From contig JAFTXI010000007.1 of the NCBI GenBank assembly GCA_017461665.1, positions 1 through 58,727 of the forward strand: a DNA stretch of 58,727 nucleotides. The letters are read 5' to 3'. How positions within the stretch are numbered: the first letter of the stretch is position 1; every line of letters begins with the position of its first letter. Below, piece by piece: positions 17,888-26,391 of the stretch. Below the pieces are notes generated by a model, which worked only from the letters and a program-made list of their open reading frames with translations, was not told the origin of the DNA and made no database searches. The position numbers were made by a program, and so were the translations under genes. The stretch is from Bacteroidales bacterium. Lineage in GTDB: Bacteria; Bacteroidota; Bacteroidia; Bacteroidales; F082.

Positions 17888-19009
17888 TTATAACAGAAAA
17901 TCTTCTATGTTATTAGGGGTGATTATTTTAAATTCAGAATCTGTGTAAGTTTCAATAAACGCTTTTGGAATTTTGACTTTAGCATTTTCATTCCATTTGA
18001 ATTCGTATGCATGCAATTTCCCGTCAAATTCTTCAATATAATCTATTTCTTGCTGTGTTTTTGTTCTCCAAAAATATTTATTACACCATAAATCGCTGTA
18101 TTCCGTAAACTTCTGTCTTTCAGAAATTAAGAAGTTCTCCCATAAGGCACCAATGTCGTTACGATTTTCTATCTGACTATAGTTGGAGATAATAGCATTG
18201 CGAATACCATTGTCATAGAAATATATTTTTCGACTTGTAGTCAATTCGTTACGCAGGTTTCTACTGAACGAGTTGAGTCTGAATATTATGTAGCATTTTT
18301 CTAATATCTGTATATATTTCTCAATTGTTTTTGAGTCGGCACCAACAATTTGTGATAATTCATTATACGATACTTGTGAACCTATCTGGTAAGCAAGTGC
18401 TTGCAATAATTTTATTAATTTGTCTGATTTTTTTATGTAATCCAAGTTGAGAATGTCTTTGTATAAGTAACTGTCTGATAATGATTTAAGTATAATTTTT
18501 TCACTACCTGGATTTGTTACTACTTCTGGATAATATCCATAAACTAAACGATGAGGCAATAACCTTTTTTCAGTTATAAATCCATGATGATCAACCATTT
18601 CAGCAAATGATAAAGGAAACATCTGAAATTCCCATTTACGACCTGTTAGTGGTTCTTTGGTTTTGTCGGCGAGTTCAAAAGAAGAACTACCAGTCGCAAC
18701 CAATTGAACATCCTTAATATTATCGGTTATTAACTTTAATTTTAATCCGATATCGCTAATGCGTTGAGCTTCATCTATTACAACAATTTTCCTATTTCCT
18801 AAAAAAAGTTTCAAACGGTCAGATGTAATGTTCTCAAAAAAAGATTGAGTATCACCATCGTCTCCGCTTAACCATAAAACATCATCTTTTGAGCGAAATA
18901 TCTCATTTAAAGATGTTGTCTTTCCAATCTGACGACATCCAAATAGCAATATAGCTTTACCTTTAAATAGAAAATTTTCAATTTTTTTGTCTATAACTCT
19001 CCTTATCAT
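17888..19009 (-). CDS. AAA ATPase with C-terminal DUF4143
   Basis: Cytoplasmic P-loop ATPase (373 aa). Walker A is GCRQIGKTT, Walker B KIVVIDEAQR, sensor VATGSSSFEL, and EPLTGRKWEF follows, as typical for this group. The C-terminal DUF4143 part contains FYDNGIRNAII, ENFLISER and a PD-(D/E)XK-like core QQEIDYIEE...LHAYEFKWN. These are very common in Bacteroidota, present in many copies, and of unknown function; links to toxin-antitoxin-like behaviour are speculative. It is probably autoregulated through the paired repeats just upstream. Confidence 0.88.
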   Translation of the reverse strand: MIRRVIDKKIENFLFKGKAILLFGCRQIGKTTSLNEIFRSKDDVLWLSGDDGDTQSFFENITSDRLKLFLGNRKIVVIDEAQRISDIGLKLKLITDNIKDVQLVATGSSSFELADKTKEPLTGRKWEFQMFPLSFAEMVDHHGFITEKRLLPHRLVYGYYPEVVTNPGSEKIILKSLSDSYLYKDILNLDYIKKSDKLIKLLQALAYQIGSQVSYNELSQIVGADSKTIEKYIQILEKCYIIFRLNSFSRNLRNELTTSRKIYFYDNGIRNAIISNYSQIENRNDIGALWENFLISERQKFTEYSDLWCNKYFWRTKTQQEIDYIEEFDGKLHAYEFKWNENAKVKIPKAFIETYTDSEFKIITPNNIEDFLL

Positions 19010-19031
19010 GCCAATTATTTTTAATTTTTTT

Positions 19032-19039
19032 GCAAAAAT
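19032..19039 (-). promoter_or_regulatory. -7 box of the DUF4143 ATPase gene
   Basis: The minus strand reads TATTTTTG followed by CA, ending 22 bases before the ATG at 19009. Confidence 0.5.
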
Positions 19040-19042
19040 ATA

Positions 19043-19095
19043 ACTTTTTTGGAATTGAATCCTGATTTTTCATGACTTTTTCGGAATGAAATCCT
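19043..19095. promoter_or_regulatory. Paired operator-like repeats before the DUF4143 ATPase
   Basis: ACTTTTTTGGAATTGAATCC (from 19043) and ACTTTTTCGGAATGAAATCC (from 19075) are near-identical direct repeats 32 bases apart, about three helical turns. The core GGAATnnAATCC is a partial palindrome. The near copy sits immediately upstream of the -7 box, where a repressor would block the promoter. Confidence 0.45.
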
Positions 19096-19295
19096 AAAAA
19101 GTTAATTTTAGCATTAGCATCTCTTTATTTATTCTTTCATAATACGAGATAAGGAAATTGTGAAATAATAAAAATTGTTTTCTTTAATAAACAAAAAAGT
19201 ACTATTATTGCTCTCTGTAATAAACAATTTATGGAGGGATTTTGAGATATTTTCGAAGAAAGTAAGTCGGAACAACACTCTAAAAATTAAAAAAT

Positions 19296-19760
19296 ATGAT
19301 ACGTAAAGCTAACGAAAAAGACATCGAAAGAATATTGGAACTTCTCACTCAAGTCAATGACGTTCACGCAGAGAAGCGTCCTGATTTTTTCATAAAAGGG
19401 AAACAGAAATATACGGCTTCGGAACTGAAAGAAATCATCAATGATGAAACGACGCCGGTCTTTGTGTGCGAGAAAGAATCTGTCGTGATGGGTTATGCTT
19501 TCTGCGTTATGCAGGATTTAAGTCGCTGCAATAACCTGCGTCCCGACAAGAGTCTATATATCGACGATATCTGCGTTGACGCGGAGTATCGTCGCAGCGG
19601 AGTAGGGAAGAAATTATACGAATATGTAATTCAATACGCTAAGAAAAATAATTGCTTCAACGTGACCTTAAATGTGTGGGACGGAAACGTCTCGGCGCAG
19701 CGTTTTTATGAAGATATGGGAATGCACGTTCAGAAGGTTTGTATGGAGCACATTTTATAA
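19296..19760 (+). CDS. GNAT-family N-acetyltransferase
   Basis: Transfers an acetyl group from acetyl-CoA to an amine; substrate unknown. The GNAT core is complete in 154 aa: the N-terminal strand-helix (MIRKANEKDIERILELLTQV), LYIDDICVDAEYRRSGVGKK with the acetyl-CoA loop R-x-x-G-V-G, and a late NVWDGNVSAQRFYEDMGM strand-helix. It stands alone, before the hydrogenase operon promoter. Confidence 0.9.
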   Translation: MIRKANEKDIERILELLTQVNDVHAEKRPDFFIKGKQKYTASELKEIINDETTPVFVCEKESVVMGYAFCVMQDLSRCNNLRPDKSLYIDDICVDAEYRRSGVGKKLYEYVIQYAKKNNCFNVTLNVWDGNVSAQRFYEDMGMHVQKVCMEHIL

Positions 19761-19805
19761 GTAAATTTTTTTGTAAAAAAGGATTGAATGAGATAAAATT
19801 AATAT

Positions 19806-19813
19806 TAACTTTG
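19806..19813 (+). promoter_or_regulatory. -7 box of the hydrogenase operon
   Basis: TAACTTTG fits TAnnTTTG; it leaves a leader of about 75 bases before the ATG at 19894. Confidence 0.5.
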
Positions 19814-19893
19814 TCGTCCAAAATGAAAAAAGGGGAAGAGTTAATTATCAGATAGATAATAAAAAATTGTTCTTGAATTATAATTTTTTTGCT

Positions 19894-20187
19894 ATGACTA
19901 CCATTAAAGTGTGTGTTGGCAGTTCATGCCATTTGAAAGGTTCCTACGATGTGATAGAGTCTTTCAAAGAAATTTTAAAGAAATATGATGTAGAAGACAT
20001 CGTCGATCTTCAGGCAAGTTTCTGCTTGGGATTCTGTGCTCAAGGTGTTACCGTGAAGGTGGAAGACTTGGACGAGCCAATGGCTCAAAAAATCGGAGAT
20101 GATTGTCTTTTTATTCATAACGTCAACAAAGACAACGCTGAAGAGCTCTTTGCAAAAGAAGTGTATCCTTTGTTGAACCTAAATTGA
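19894..20187 (+). CDS. Thioredoxin-like [2Fe-2S] ferredoxin protein of the hydrogenase operon
   Basis: A 97-aa electron carrier with the NuoE/thioredoxin-like [2Fe-2S] pattern: C-x4-C at the N-terminus (KVCVGSSCHLKGS) and C-x3-C later (ASFCLGFC). The ATG at 19894 is chosen over a TTG at 19867, which would add an unrelated hydrophobic run. It precedes the PAS/hydrogenase gene by 38 bases. It likely passes electrons to or from the downstream hydrogenase proteins; redox partner not shown. Confidence 0.87.
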   Translation: MTTIKVCVGSSCHLKGSYDVIESFKEILKKYDVEDIVDLQASFCLGFCAQGVTVKVEDLDEPMAQKIGDDCLFIHNVNKDNAEELFAKEVYPLLNLN

Positions 20188-20225
20188 TTCGAACTTTTTT
20201 GGTTAATAAAACATCGTTTTAAATC

Positions 20226-21941
20226 ATGGCTGATTACTTAGAATTCAGAAACGCTAAGTGTAAGGATTGCTACAAGTGTTTGCGCGAGTGTCCTGTCAAA
20301 GCTATAGAAGTAAAAGATCATCAGGCGCGAATCATCGAGAGTCGCTGCATCTTGTGTGGACACTGCACCTTGATATGTCCGCAAAATGCAAAAATCGTAC
20401 ATAGCTCTCTGAACGAGATAAAGCAGATTCTCAGCAGCGGAACAAAAGTAGTGGCAAGCGTGGCTCCTTCCTTTATCTCAAGTTTTGGATTGAAGGATTT
20501 TAACGTGTTTAAAATAGCTTTAGCAAAGATTGGTTTCTACGATGCCGAAGAGACTGCTTACGGAGCAGAACTTGTGACTCAACAATATAAGTCGTTGTTG
20601 GAGTCGAAACAGTTTAAGAACTTCATCACCTCGGCGTGCCCTGCGGTATGCCGCCTCATACAAGCTTATTATCCTAAAGCTCTGCAATATTTGGCTCCCG
20701 TCGATTCACCGATGATAGCTCATGCTAAGATGTTGAAGAAACAACATCCCGATGCTAAGATTATCTTCATAGGACCTTGTATCGCCAAGAAACGCGAAGC
20801 CGCTGAAAGCGGTATCATCGACGGTGTGCTTACATACGACGATATGCAGGAGTTGCTTGCAGAAAAAAATATCATTCTCGAAGAGATTACAAACATAGTC
20901 CTCGAAGATAAAAATTCGCCGGCTTGTCTCTCAAAGGCTTATCCGATAAGTCACGGTATTATTAAGTCGTTTCCTTCATTGCCCAAAGGTTACGATTACA
21001 TGGCTGTCGATGGACCCGACCGCTGTGTCGATGCACTGCAAAACATCGATAGTCTCGAAAACGTCTTCTTGGAAATGAATATCTGTAAGGACGGCTGCGT
21101 CAATGGACCTTGTAGCCTTTCCGTAAAAGGAGGCAGCATCAGAGCAACATCCGACGTGATAAAATATTACAAAAACGAAATAGATACAATGTCGCCTCAT
21201 CGCTACGAAGAAAGTGACATCGACCTCAATAAAGTCTATCCCCGCATAAGAAACAACAGCATGCCGGCACCGGAACGCGAGATAAGATCTATCTTGTCGA
21301 AGATTGGAAAACACTCTGAAGAAGATGAACTTAACTGCTCAGCTTGCGGCTACGAAACCTGCCGCGACAAGGCTTGGGCTGTCTATAACGAATATTCCGA
21401 CGTGGAGATTTGTCTACCTTATATGCGTGAACGCGCCGAGTCTCTTTCCTACGAGATTATTCAAAATAGCCCTAACGGAATCATCTTGTTAGACTCTGAT
21501 TTTTATATTCAGGACATAAATAAAAAAGGTCGCGAGTTGCTCGGAATCCACGACCCCCACGCTAAAGGTCGTCATGCAAAAGATTTCTTCAACTTAGTCG
21601 ATTTCATCATCGCATATAACGAGAAACGTAATGTCACCGTCGAGAAGATGTTCGTTCCATCAACAGGTAAATACGTCGATATGTCTATAACTTATCTCAA
21701 AGATCAGAATGTGATGTTCGGCGTGATGAAAGATATCTCGGAAGGTGTCAACTACGATGCTGAGATTACTAAAGTCAAGATGGAGACATTGAAGACGACA
21801 GATGAGGTTATCAAGAAACAGATGCGTGTAGCCCAAGAGATTGCGTCCTTGCTTGGAGAGACGACAGCAGAGACAAAGGTGGCTTTGCTTAAACTGAAGA
21901 AGACACTTTCGGAAGAACATATAGAAAAAGGTAAGAAGTGA
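20226..21941 (+). CDS. [FeFe]-hydrogenase homologue with PAS domain, probable redox/H2 sensor
   Basis: Domains in order: two [4Fe-4S] ferredoxin clusters (CKDCYKCLRECP at 12-23; CILCGHCTLICP); a hydrogenase H-cluster domain (about 70-330) with L1 TSACPAVC, L2 GPCIAKKRE and L3 NICKDGCVNGPC; an extra Fe-S domain (CSACGYETC, near 370); a PAS domain (about 415-512); and a C-terminal helix. All four H-cluster cysteines are present, but the TSCCP motif reads TSACP, so the cysteine that relays protons in active enzymes is alanine. Together with PAS and the neighbouring phosphatase this points to a sensory or slow-turnover role. The stop overlaps the next start (ATGA). Confidence 0.85.
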   Translation: MADYLEFRNAKCKDCYKCLRECPVKAIEVKDHQARIIESRCILCGHCTLICPQNAKIVHSSLNEIKQILSSGTKVVASVAPSFISSFGLKDFNVFKIALAKIGFYDAEETAYGAELVTQQYKSLLESKQFKNFITSACPAVCRLIQAYYPKALQYLAPVDSPMIAHAKMLKKQHPDAKIIFIGPCIAKKREAAESGIIDGVLTYDDMQELLAEKNIILEEITNIVLEDKNSPACLSKAYPISHGIIKSFPSLPKGYDYMAVDGPDRCVDALQNIDSLENVFLEMNICKDGCVNGPCSLSVKGGSIRATSDVIKYYKNEIDTMSPHRYEESDIDLNKVYPRIRNNSMPAPEREIRSILSKIGKHSEEDELNCSACGYETCRDKAWAVYNEYSDVEICLPYMRERAESLSYEIIQNSPNGIILLDSDFYIQDINKKGRELLGIHDPHAKGRHAKDFFNLVDFIIAYNEKRNVTVEKMFVPSTGKYVDMSITYLKDQNVMFGVMKDISEGVNYDAEITKVKMETLKTTDEVIKKQMRVAQEIASLLGETTAETKVALLKLKKTLSEEHIEKGKK

Positions 21942-23101
21942 TGGATTTGTGTTTGGAATATGGATGTACCTCGGTGAATAAGTTCGGGGAAGAGTTGTGT
22001 GGCGATAATGTTGTTAGCATCGTCGATGGCGAATACACTACTTTGGTGCTTGCCGACGGTCTTGGCAGCGGAGTGAAAGCCAACATTCTTTCTACCCTTA
22101 CGTCGAAGATTCTGTGTACTATGGCGGCTAACGGCATCGACATCGACGAGTGCGTGGAGACGCTTATTCAAACGTTGCCCGTCTGTCAAGTGAGAGGCGT
22201 CGCATATTCCACATTTTCCTTGATACATATTAACAACGAAGGCAGAGGATTCCTCTATGAATTCGACAATCCACAGGCTATATATTATCATAAAGGTAAG
22301 TGTATCAACTTTGAAAGAGAAGAGTTGGAGATATGTGGCAAGTCGGTGTTTAAGTCGGAACTCAACTTAGAGGAAAACGATGTCATCATGCTGATGTCGG
22401 ACGGAACGATTCATGCCGGTATAGGTCAGATTCTGAATTTCGGATGGGAACGTCAGCAGATTATGGAACATCTTGACAGAAACATAAAACAAAGTATGTC
22501 GGCGAAAGCCGTGGCATGTCTGCTCACTTCAGCTTGCAACGACTTGTATCTGGATAAGCCCGGCGACGACACCACTGTGGCAGCGGTGAAGATACGACGT
22601 CCTATTCACGTCAATATCATGGTCGGACCACCTGTCGATAAGGAGAAAGACAACTTCTATGCTAAGCAGTTTATGGAAGGTGACTCCAAGAAAGTTGTGT
22701 GTGGCGGAACAAGCTCGCAGATTGTGGCGCGTTATCTCAATAAGCCGCTGCGGACCAGCTTCGACTTCCCCGATAAAGACGTGCCACCAATAGGCTTTAT
22801 TGAAGGCGTCGATCTTACTACCGAAGGCGTCCTTACCCTGAGAAGACTGCTCGAACTGTCGGAAAAATATATATCAGTCAATGATTTGACACCAAAGACA
22901 TTTACGAAACAAGACGGAGCTTCACTCTTGGCAAACGTGCTTTTTGAGGAAGCCACACATATAAAATTCTTCGTGGGACAAAGTGTCAATGTGGCACATC
23001 AAGGATTGCCTATCGACATCACCATGAAGATGAAACTCGTAGAAAGATTAGCATCAAATCTACGAACTATGGGAAAAACAGTAATATTGAATTATGACTA
23101 A
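21938..23101 (+). CDS. SpoIIE-like PP2C phosphatase of the hydrogenase operon
   Basis: The N-terminal half (about 1-215) has PP2C/SpoIIE motifs: VLADGLGSGVKANILS, IMLMSDGTIHAGIG and PGDDTTVAAVKI, with metal-binding aspartates in place. The C-terminal 170 residues (from about HVNIMVGPP) form a separate domain of unknown function. It overlaps the PAS/hydrogenase gene by four bases and is followed nine bases later by the catalytic hydrogenase, so the three are co-translated. It probably dephosphorylates a regulator in response to the sensor; the target is not in the window. Confidence 0.87.
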   Translation: MMDLCLEYGCTSVNKFGEELCGDNVVSIVDGEYTTLVLADGLGSGVKANILSTLTSKILCTMAANGIDIDECVETLIQTLPVCQVRGVAYSTFSLIHINNEGRGFLYEFDNPQAIYYHKGKCINFEREELEICGKSVFKSELNLEENDVIMLMSDGTIHAGIGQILNFGWERQQIMEHLDRNIKQSMSAKAVACLLTSACNDLYLDKPGDDTTVAAVKIRRPIHVNIMVGPPVDKEKDNFYAKQFMEGDSKKVVCGGTSSQIVARYLNKPLRTSFDFPDKDVPPIGFIEGVDLTTEGVLTLRRLLELSEKYISVNDLTPKTFTKQDGASLLANVLFEEATHIKFFVGQSVNVAHQGLPIDITMKMKLVERLASNLRTMGKTVILNYD

Positions 23102-23110
23102 TTTTAAGTA

Positions 23111-24550
23111 ATGGATACAAGTAAAAGAGTTTTTGACACAAATGTTCAGATTGTCAAGTACAATGTTTTGAAAGAAGTTATTCGTCGTGCGTACGAAGGA
23201 GGTTTGGAAAATGCTTATATCGAAATTCCAAAGGTGATTTGTCCCGGACCTAAATCGACCATGCGCTGCTGTATTTACAAGGAAAGAACTATCATACAAG
23301 ATAGAATCAAGATGGCGATGGGAGGCGATAAGAACAATCCTAATCCGGTGGAAGTTATTGACATCGCATGTGATGAATGCCCGGCAGAAGGCGTTATGGT
23401 GACAGCAGCTTGTCGCGGCTGTATGATGCACGCTTGTCAAGATGTATGTCCTAAAGGTGCTATCTCTATTATCAACCATCATGCTGTGGTAGATAAGGAA
23501 AAATGTATCGAATGCGGCAAATGTTCGAAAGCATGTCCTTACTCCGCAATCATTATGCAACATCGTCCTTGTATGGTGAGCTGTAAGGTGAAAGCTATCT
23601 CCATCGATGAAGAGAAGAAGGCAAAGATAGACAACAACAAATGTATCTCCTGTGGAGCTTGCGTCTATAAATGTCCTTTCGGTGCCATCACCGATAAGTC
23701 TTTCGTCCTCGACATCATCGATATGTTGAAGAAATCGGAGAATAACACGAAATATAAAGTCTATGCTGTCATCGCTCCGGCTATCGTAAGTCAGTGTCGT
23801 TTCGGCAGACCAACACAAGTCGTAACTGCGATACAGAAACTCGGCTTCTTCCAAGTGGTTGAAGCTGCTCTCGGTGCAGATATCACATTATACAACGAGG
23901 CTTTGGAATGGAAAGAAAAAGGCTTGATGACAACATCATGCTGTCCTTCTTACGTGGCTTATATCGAGAAGAACTTCCCAGAATTGGTGCCTCATATCTC
24001 GCACTCGGTGTCGCCAATGATTATGACAGCACAACTCATAAAACATTCCGACCCTACAGCAAAAGTCATCTTCATAGGACCTTGCGCCTCAAAGAAATTT
24101 GAATATAAATTGGAAAAGACCGGTGGTGCTATCGACTGCGTGATGTCGTTTGAAGAGTTGCAAGCTTTCTTGGATGCTCGTGGCATCGATACCGTAGAAT
24201 GTGAAGACACTGTCTTAGACAACGCCTCTTTCTACGGAAGAATATTCGCTAAGTCGGGAGGTATCGTACAAGGACTTTTAGATGTCGCCAAAGAGCTTAA
24301 CGTTGAAGGCCTTAAACCAGTAGTGATGAATGGCATCGACGAATGTAAGATTAATCTTTTGAAACTTAAAGCCGGCAAATCGACTGACAACTTCTTCGAA
24401 GGAATGGCTTGCGAAGGCGGATGCCTCAACGGACCTCTCTGTATCACCCATAGCCCTCGTAACATCGTCGACGTCGATAAATACGGAAACGAAGCTAAAG
24501 AAAAGACCATTCATAACTCGGTCAAACTTTATCAGATGACAAAAGAATAA
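23111..24550 (+). CDS. Group-B-type [FeFe] hydrogenase
   Basis: Reversible proton reduction to H2 with ferredoxin-type electrons. The N-terminal region has several cysteine clusters: CRGCMMHACQDVCP, CIECGKCSKACP and CISCGACVYKCP. The H-cluster domain (about 215-460) has intact L1 TTSCCPSYV (near 272), L2 GPCASKKFE (near 323) and L3 EGMACEGGCLNGP (near 432), so it is expected to be catalytic. The GPC and NGP variants are those of group B enzymes of anaerobes. The gene order (2Fe-2S protein, PAS homologue, SpoIIE phosphatase, hydrogenase) resembles clostridial hfs-type loci as I recall them. Maturases HydEFG are not in the window. Confidence 0.9.
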   Translation: MDTSKRVFDTNVQIVKYNVLKEVIRRAYEGGLENAYIEIPKVICPGPKSTMRCCIYKERTIIQDRIKMAMGGDKNNPNPVEVIDIACDECPAEGVMVTAACRGCMMHACQDVCPKGAISIINHHAVVDKEKCIECGKCSKACPYSAIIMQHRPCMVSCKVKAISIDEEKKAKIDNNKCISCGACVYKCPFGAITDKSFVLDIIDMLKKSENNTKYKVYAVIAPAIVSQCRFGRPTQVVTAIQKLGFFQVVEAALGADITLYNEALEWKEKGLMTTSCCPSYVAYIEKNFPELVPHISHSVSPMIMTAQLIKHSDPTAKVIFIGPCASKKFEYKLEKTGGAIDCVMSFEELQAFLDARGIDTVECEDTVLDNASFYGRIFAKSGGIVQGLLDVAKELNVEGLKPVVMNGIDECKINLLKLKAGKSTDNFFEGMACEGGCLNGPLCITHSPRNIVDVDKYGNEAKEKTIHNSVKLYQMTKE

Positions 24551-24568
24551 ATATTAAGTCGTAAAACA

Positions 24569-24624
24569 TTTTAAGGTGATTTCTGTAGATTTCGTCAAGG
24601 GAATATATAGAAGTCACCTTAAAA
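24569..24624 (+). terminator. Hairpin after the hydrogenase operon
   Basis: TTTTAAGGTGA (24569-24579) pairs exactly with TCACCTTAAAA (24614-24624); the 34-base loop is long for a simple terminator, so another RNA role is possible. Confidence 0.5.
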
Positions 24625-24732
24625 TTTATATGCCAATTCATGATTTTTTCGGTGAGAAAAAAAACTTTGATTTGGACGTTAAAATGATGTGAAAAAAAAC
24701 GATAAAAATATATTTATAAATAAAAAAAACAT

Positions 24733-24740
24733 TATATTTG
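24733..24740 (+). promoter_or_regulatory. -7 box of aspA
   Basis: TATATTTG followed by CA, a good TAnnTTTG match; the transcript would carry a leader of about 125 bases. Confidence 0.5.
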
Positions 24741-24874
24741 CAATCGTTAAAAGAGGCGTTGCAGTTTGTAGTAACGATAAGGAAAATAAGCAATTAGAAA
24801 GCAACCAATAAAAAATAACAAAACGGTTGAAATAATATAAAATATAACACAACAACAATAAAAAATCTAAAAAA

Positions 24875-26269
24875 ATGGAAACAAAGAAAACTCGTATTGA
24901 ATCAGACCTTATTGGTTCACTCGAAATCCCAATGGAATGCTATTACGGCGTACAAACAATGAGAGCTCTTGGTAACTTCCCAATCACAGGCATTGGTCTC
25001 AATCGTTACCCAAATATTGTTAAGTACTTAGGCGTTATCAAAAAAGCTGCTGCAGTTGCTAACTACGAAACAGGTAAAATCAGCAAAGAAATTTACGAAG
25101 GTATTGTAAAAGCTTCTGACGATGTCATCGCCGGTAAATTAAACGATCAATTCCCAGTTGACGTTATCCAAGGTGGTGCTGGTACTTCAACAAACATGAA
25201 TGCCAACGAAGTTATAGCAAACCGCGCTTTAGAATACATGGGACATCAACCTGGTCAATACGAATTCTGTTCACCTAACGACCATGTCAACGGTTCACAA
25301 TCAACAAACGACGCTTATCCATGCGCAGTACATTTGGCAATGTATGCCGACCACTTAGAAATGGTTAAACACTTGGATATGCTCATCGAGTCATTGGAAA
25401 AGAAAGCTAAAGAATTTGAAAACGTTATCAAGATGGGTCGTACACAGCTCCAAGACGCTGTTCCTATGACATTAGGTCTTACATTCAACGCTTTCGCTCA
25501 AGCAATGAAGAACGAAAAAGAACATCTTCTCGAAGCTGCTAAAGAATTATTATACAGCAATATGGGTGCAACAGCTATCGGTACAGGTATTTGCTCGACA
25601 TTACCATACAGAGAAGTATGTCTCCGCGCTTTACGCGATATCACAGGTTGGGACATCCAATTGGCAAAAGATTTCGTACAAGCTACATCAGACGCTACTC
25701 CAATGTTAGTCTATTCAAGCGCATTGAGAACACTCTGCACAAGTTTGTGTAAAGTATGTAACGACTTACGTTTGATGAGCTCAGGCCCACGTTGTGGCTT
25801 AGGCGAAATTAAACTTCCAGCATTACAACCAGGTTCATCAATCATGCCAGGTAAAGTTAACCCAGTTATTCCGGAAGTAGTCAACCAAATCTGCTACCGC
25901 GTTATGGGTAACGACCACTGCATCATGCTCGGCGCAAACAACGCTCAATTAGAACTCAACGTTATGGAACCAGTTATGGTTTACGCTTTGTTAGAATCAA
26001 TCGAATTGATGCAAAACGGCTTCGACGTATTACGTACACTCTGCATCGATGGTATAGTTGCTGACGAAAAACGTTGCCGCGAATTAGTAGAAAACAGCGT
26101 TGGCGTTATCACAGCTTTAGTTCCTGTTATCGGTTACAAACCATGTACAAAGCTTGCTAAAGAAGCTATCGAAACAGGTAGAGGCGTCATGGATCTCGTA
26201 AGAGAACAAGGTTTGTTAACAGAAGAACAAATCGAAGATGCAATGTCAACAAAGAAAATTATGCTCTAA
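24875..26269 (+). CDS. aspA: Aspartate ammonia-lyase (aspartase)
   Basis: Converts L-aspartate to fumarate and ammonia in the cytoplasm. It belongs to the aspartase/fumarase superfamily: the signature GSSIMPGKVNP is near residue 320, with SPNDHVNGSQSTNDAYP and MGRTQLQDAVPMTLG upstream. The N-terminus RIESDLIGSLEIP...YYGVQTMRA fits AspA rather than fumarase C. Length 464 aa is normal. It has its own promoter and a strong terminator, then the nqr-dass-frd block. Its product is the electron acceptor of the downstream fumarate reductase. Confidence 0.93.
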   Translation: METKKTRIESDLIGSLEIPMECYYGVQTMRALGNFPITGIGLNRYPNIVKYLGVIKKAAAVANYETGKISKEIYEGIVKASDDVIAGKLNDQFPVDVIQGGAGTSTNMNANEVIANRALEYMGHQPGQYEFCSPNDHVNGSQSTNDAYPCAVHLAMYADHLEMVKHLDMLIESLEKKAKEFENVIKMGRTQLQDAVPMTLGLTFNAFAQAMKNEKEHLLEAAKELLYSNMGATAIGTGICSTLPYREVCLRALRDITGWDIQLAKDFVQATSDATPMLVYSSALRTLCTSLCKVCNDLRLMSSGPRCGLGEIKLPALQPGSSIMPGKVNPVIPEVVNQICYRVMGNDHCIMLGANNAQLELNVMEPVMVYALLESIELMQNGFDVLRTLCIDGIVADEKRCRELVENSVGVITALVPVIGYKPCTKLAKEAIETGRGVMDLVREQGLLTEEQIEDAMSTKKIML

Positions 26270-26289
26270 TAAGATATAATTTCTAACTC

Positions 26290-26317
26290 GGATGGTACCG
26301 AAAGGTACCATCCTTTT
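26290..26317 (+). terminator. Rho-independent terminator of aspA
   Basis: GGATGGTACC, loop GAAA, GGTACCATCC: a perfect 10-base stem followed by TTTT, 21 bases after the aspA stop. Confidence 0.9.
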
Positions 26318-26343
26318 GTCGTTTTTAAAAGTATAGTTGTAAA

Positions 26344-26360
26344 TTATTCTAATAGAATAA
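26344..26360. promoter_or_regulatory. Perfect 17-base palindrome upstream of nqrA
   Basis: TTATTCTAATAGAATAA has two 8-base arms around a central A. It lies 31 bases before the nqrA ATG, where a dimeric regulator would contact the promoter of the nqr-frd block. The binding protein is unknown. Confidence 0.4.
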
Positions 26361-26391
26361 ATTTTAATTATTTATATAAAAACAACTTTTT

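Larger units (their letters stand above)
19010..19295. other. Divergent intergenic region between the DUF4143 ATPase and the GNAT gene
   Basis: Very AT-rich. It contains the minus-strand promoter and operator-like repeats of the ATPase, then about 180 bases with repeated AATAAACAA strings and no recognisable gene or RNA. Confidence 0.5.
24551..24874. other. Intergenic region between the hydrogenase operon and aspA
   Basis: Contains the hydrogenase terminator-like hairpin (24569-24624), the aspA promoter (24733-24740) and a 134-base aspA leader. In the leader, ATCGTTA (24743-24749) can pair with TAACGAT (24772-24778), a short 5' hairpin. No further gene is seen. Confidence 0.55.

Noticed and set aside
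20226-21941. Ordinary catalytic hydrogenase
   Set aside because: TSACP replaces TSCCP and PAS plus Fe-S domains are attached, so a sensory or slow role fits better.
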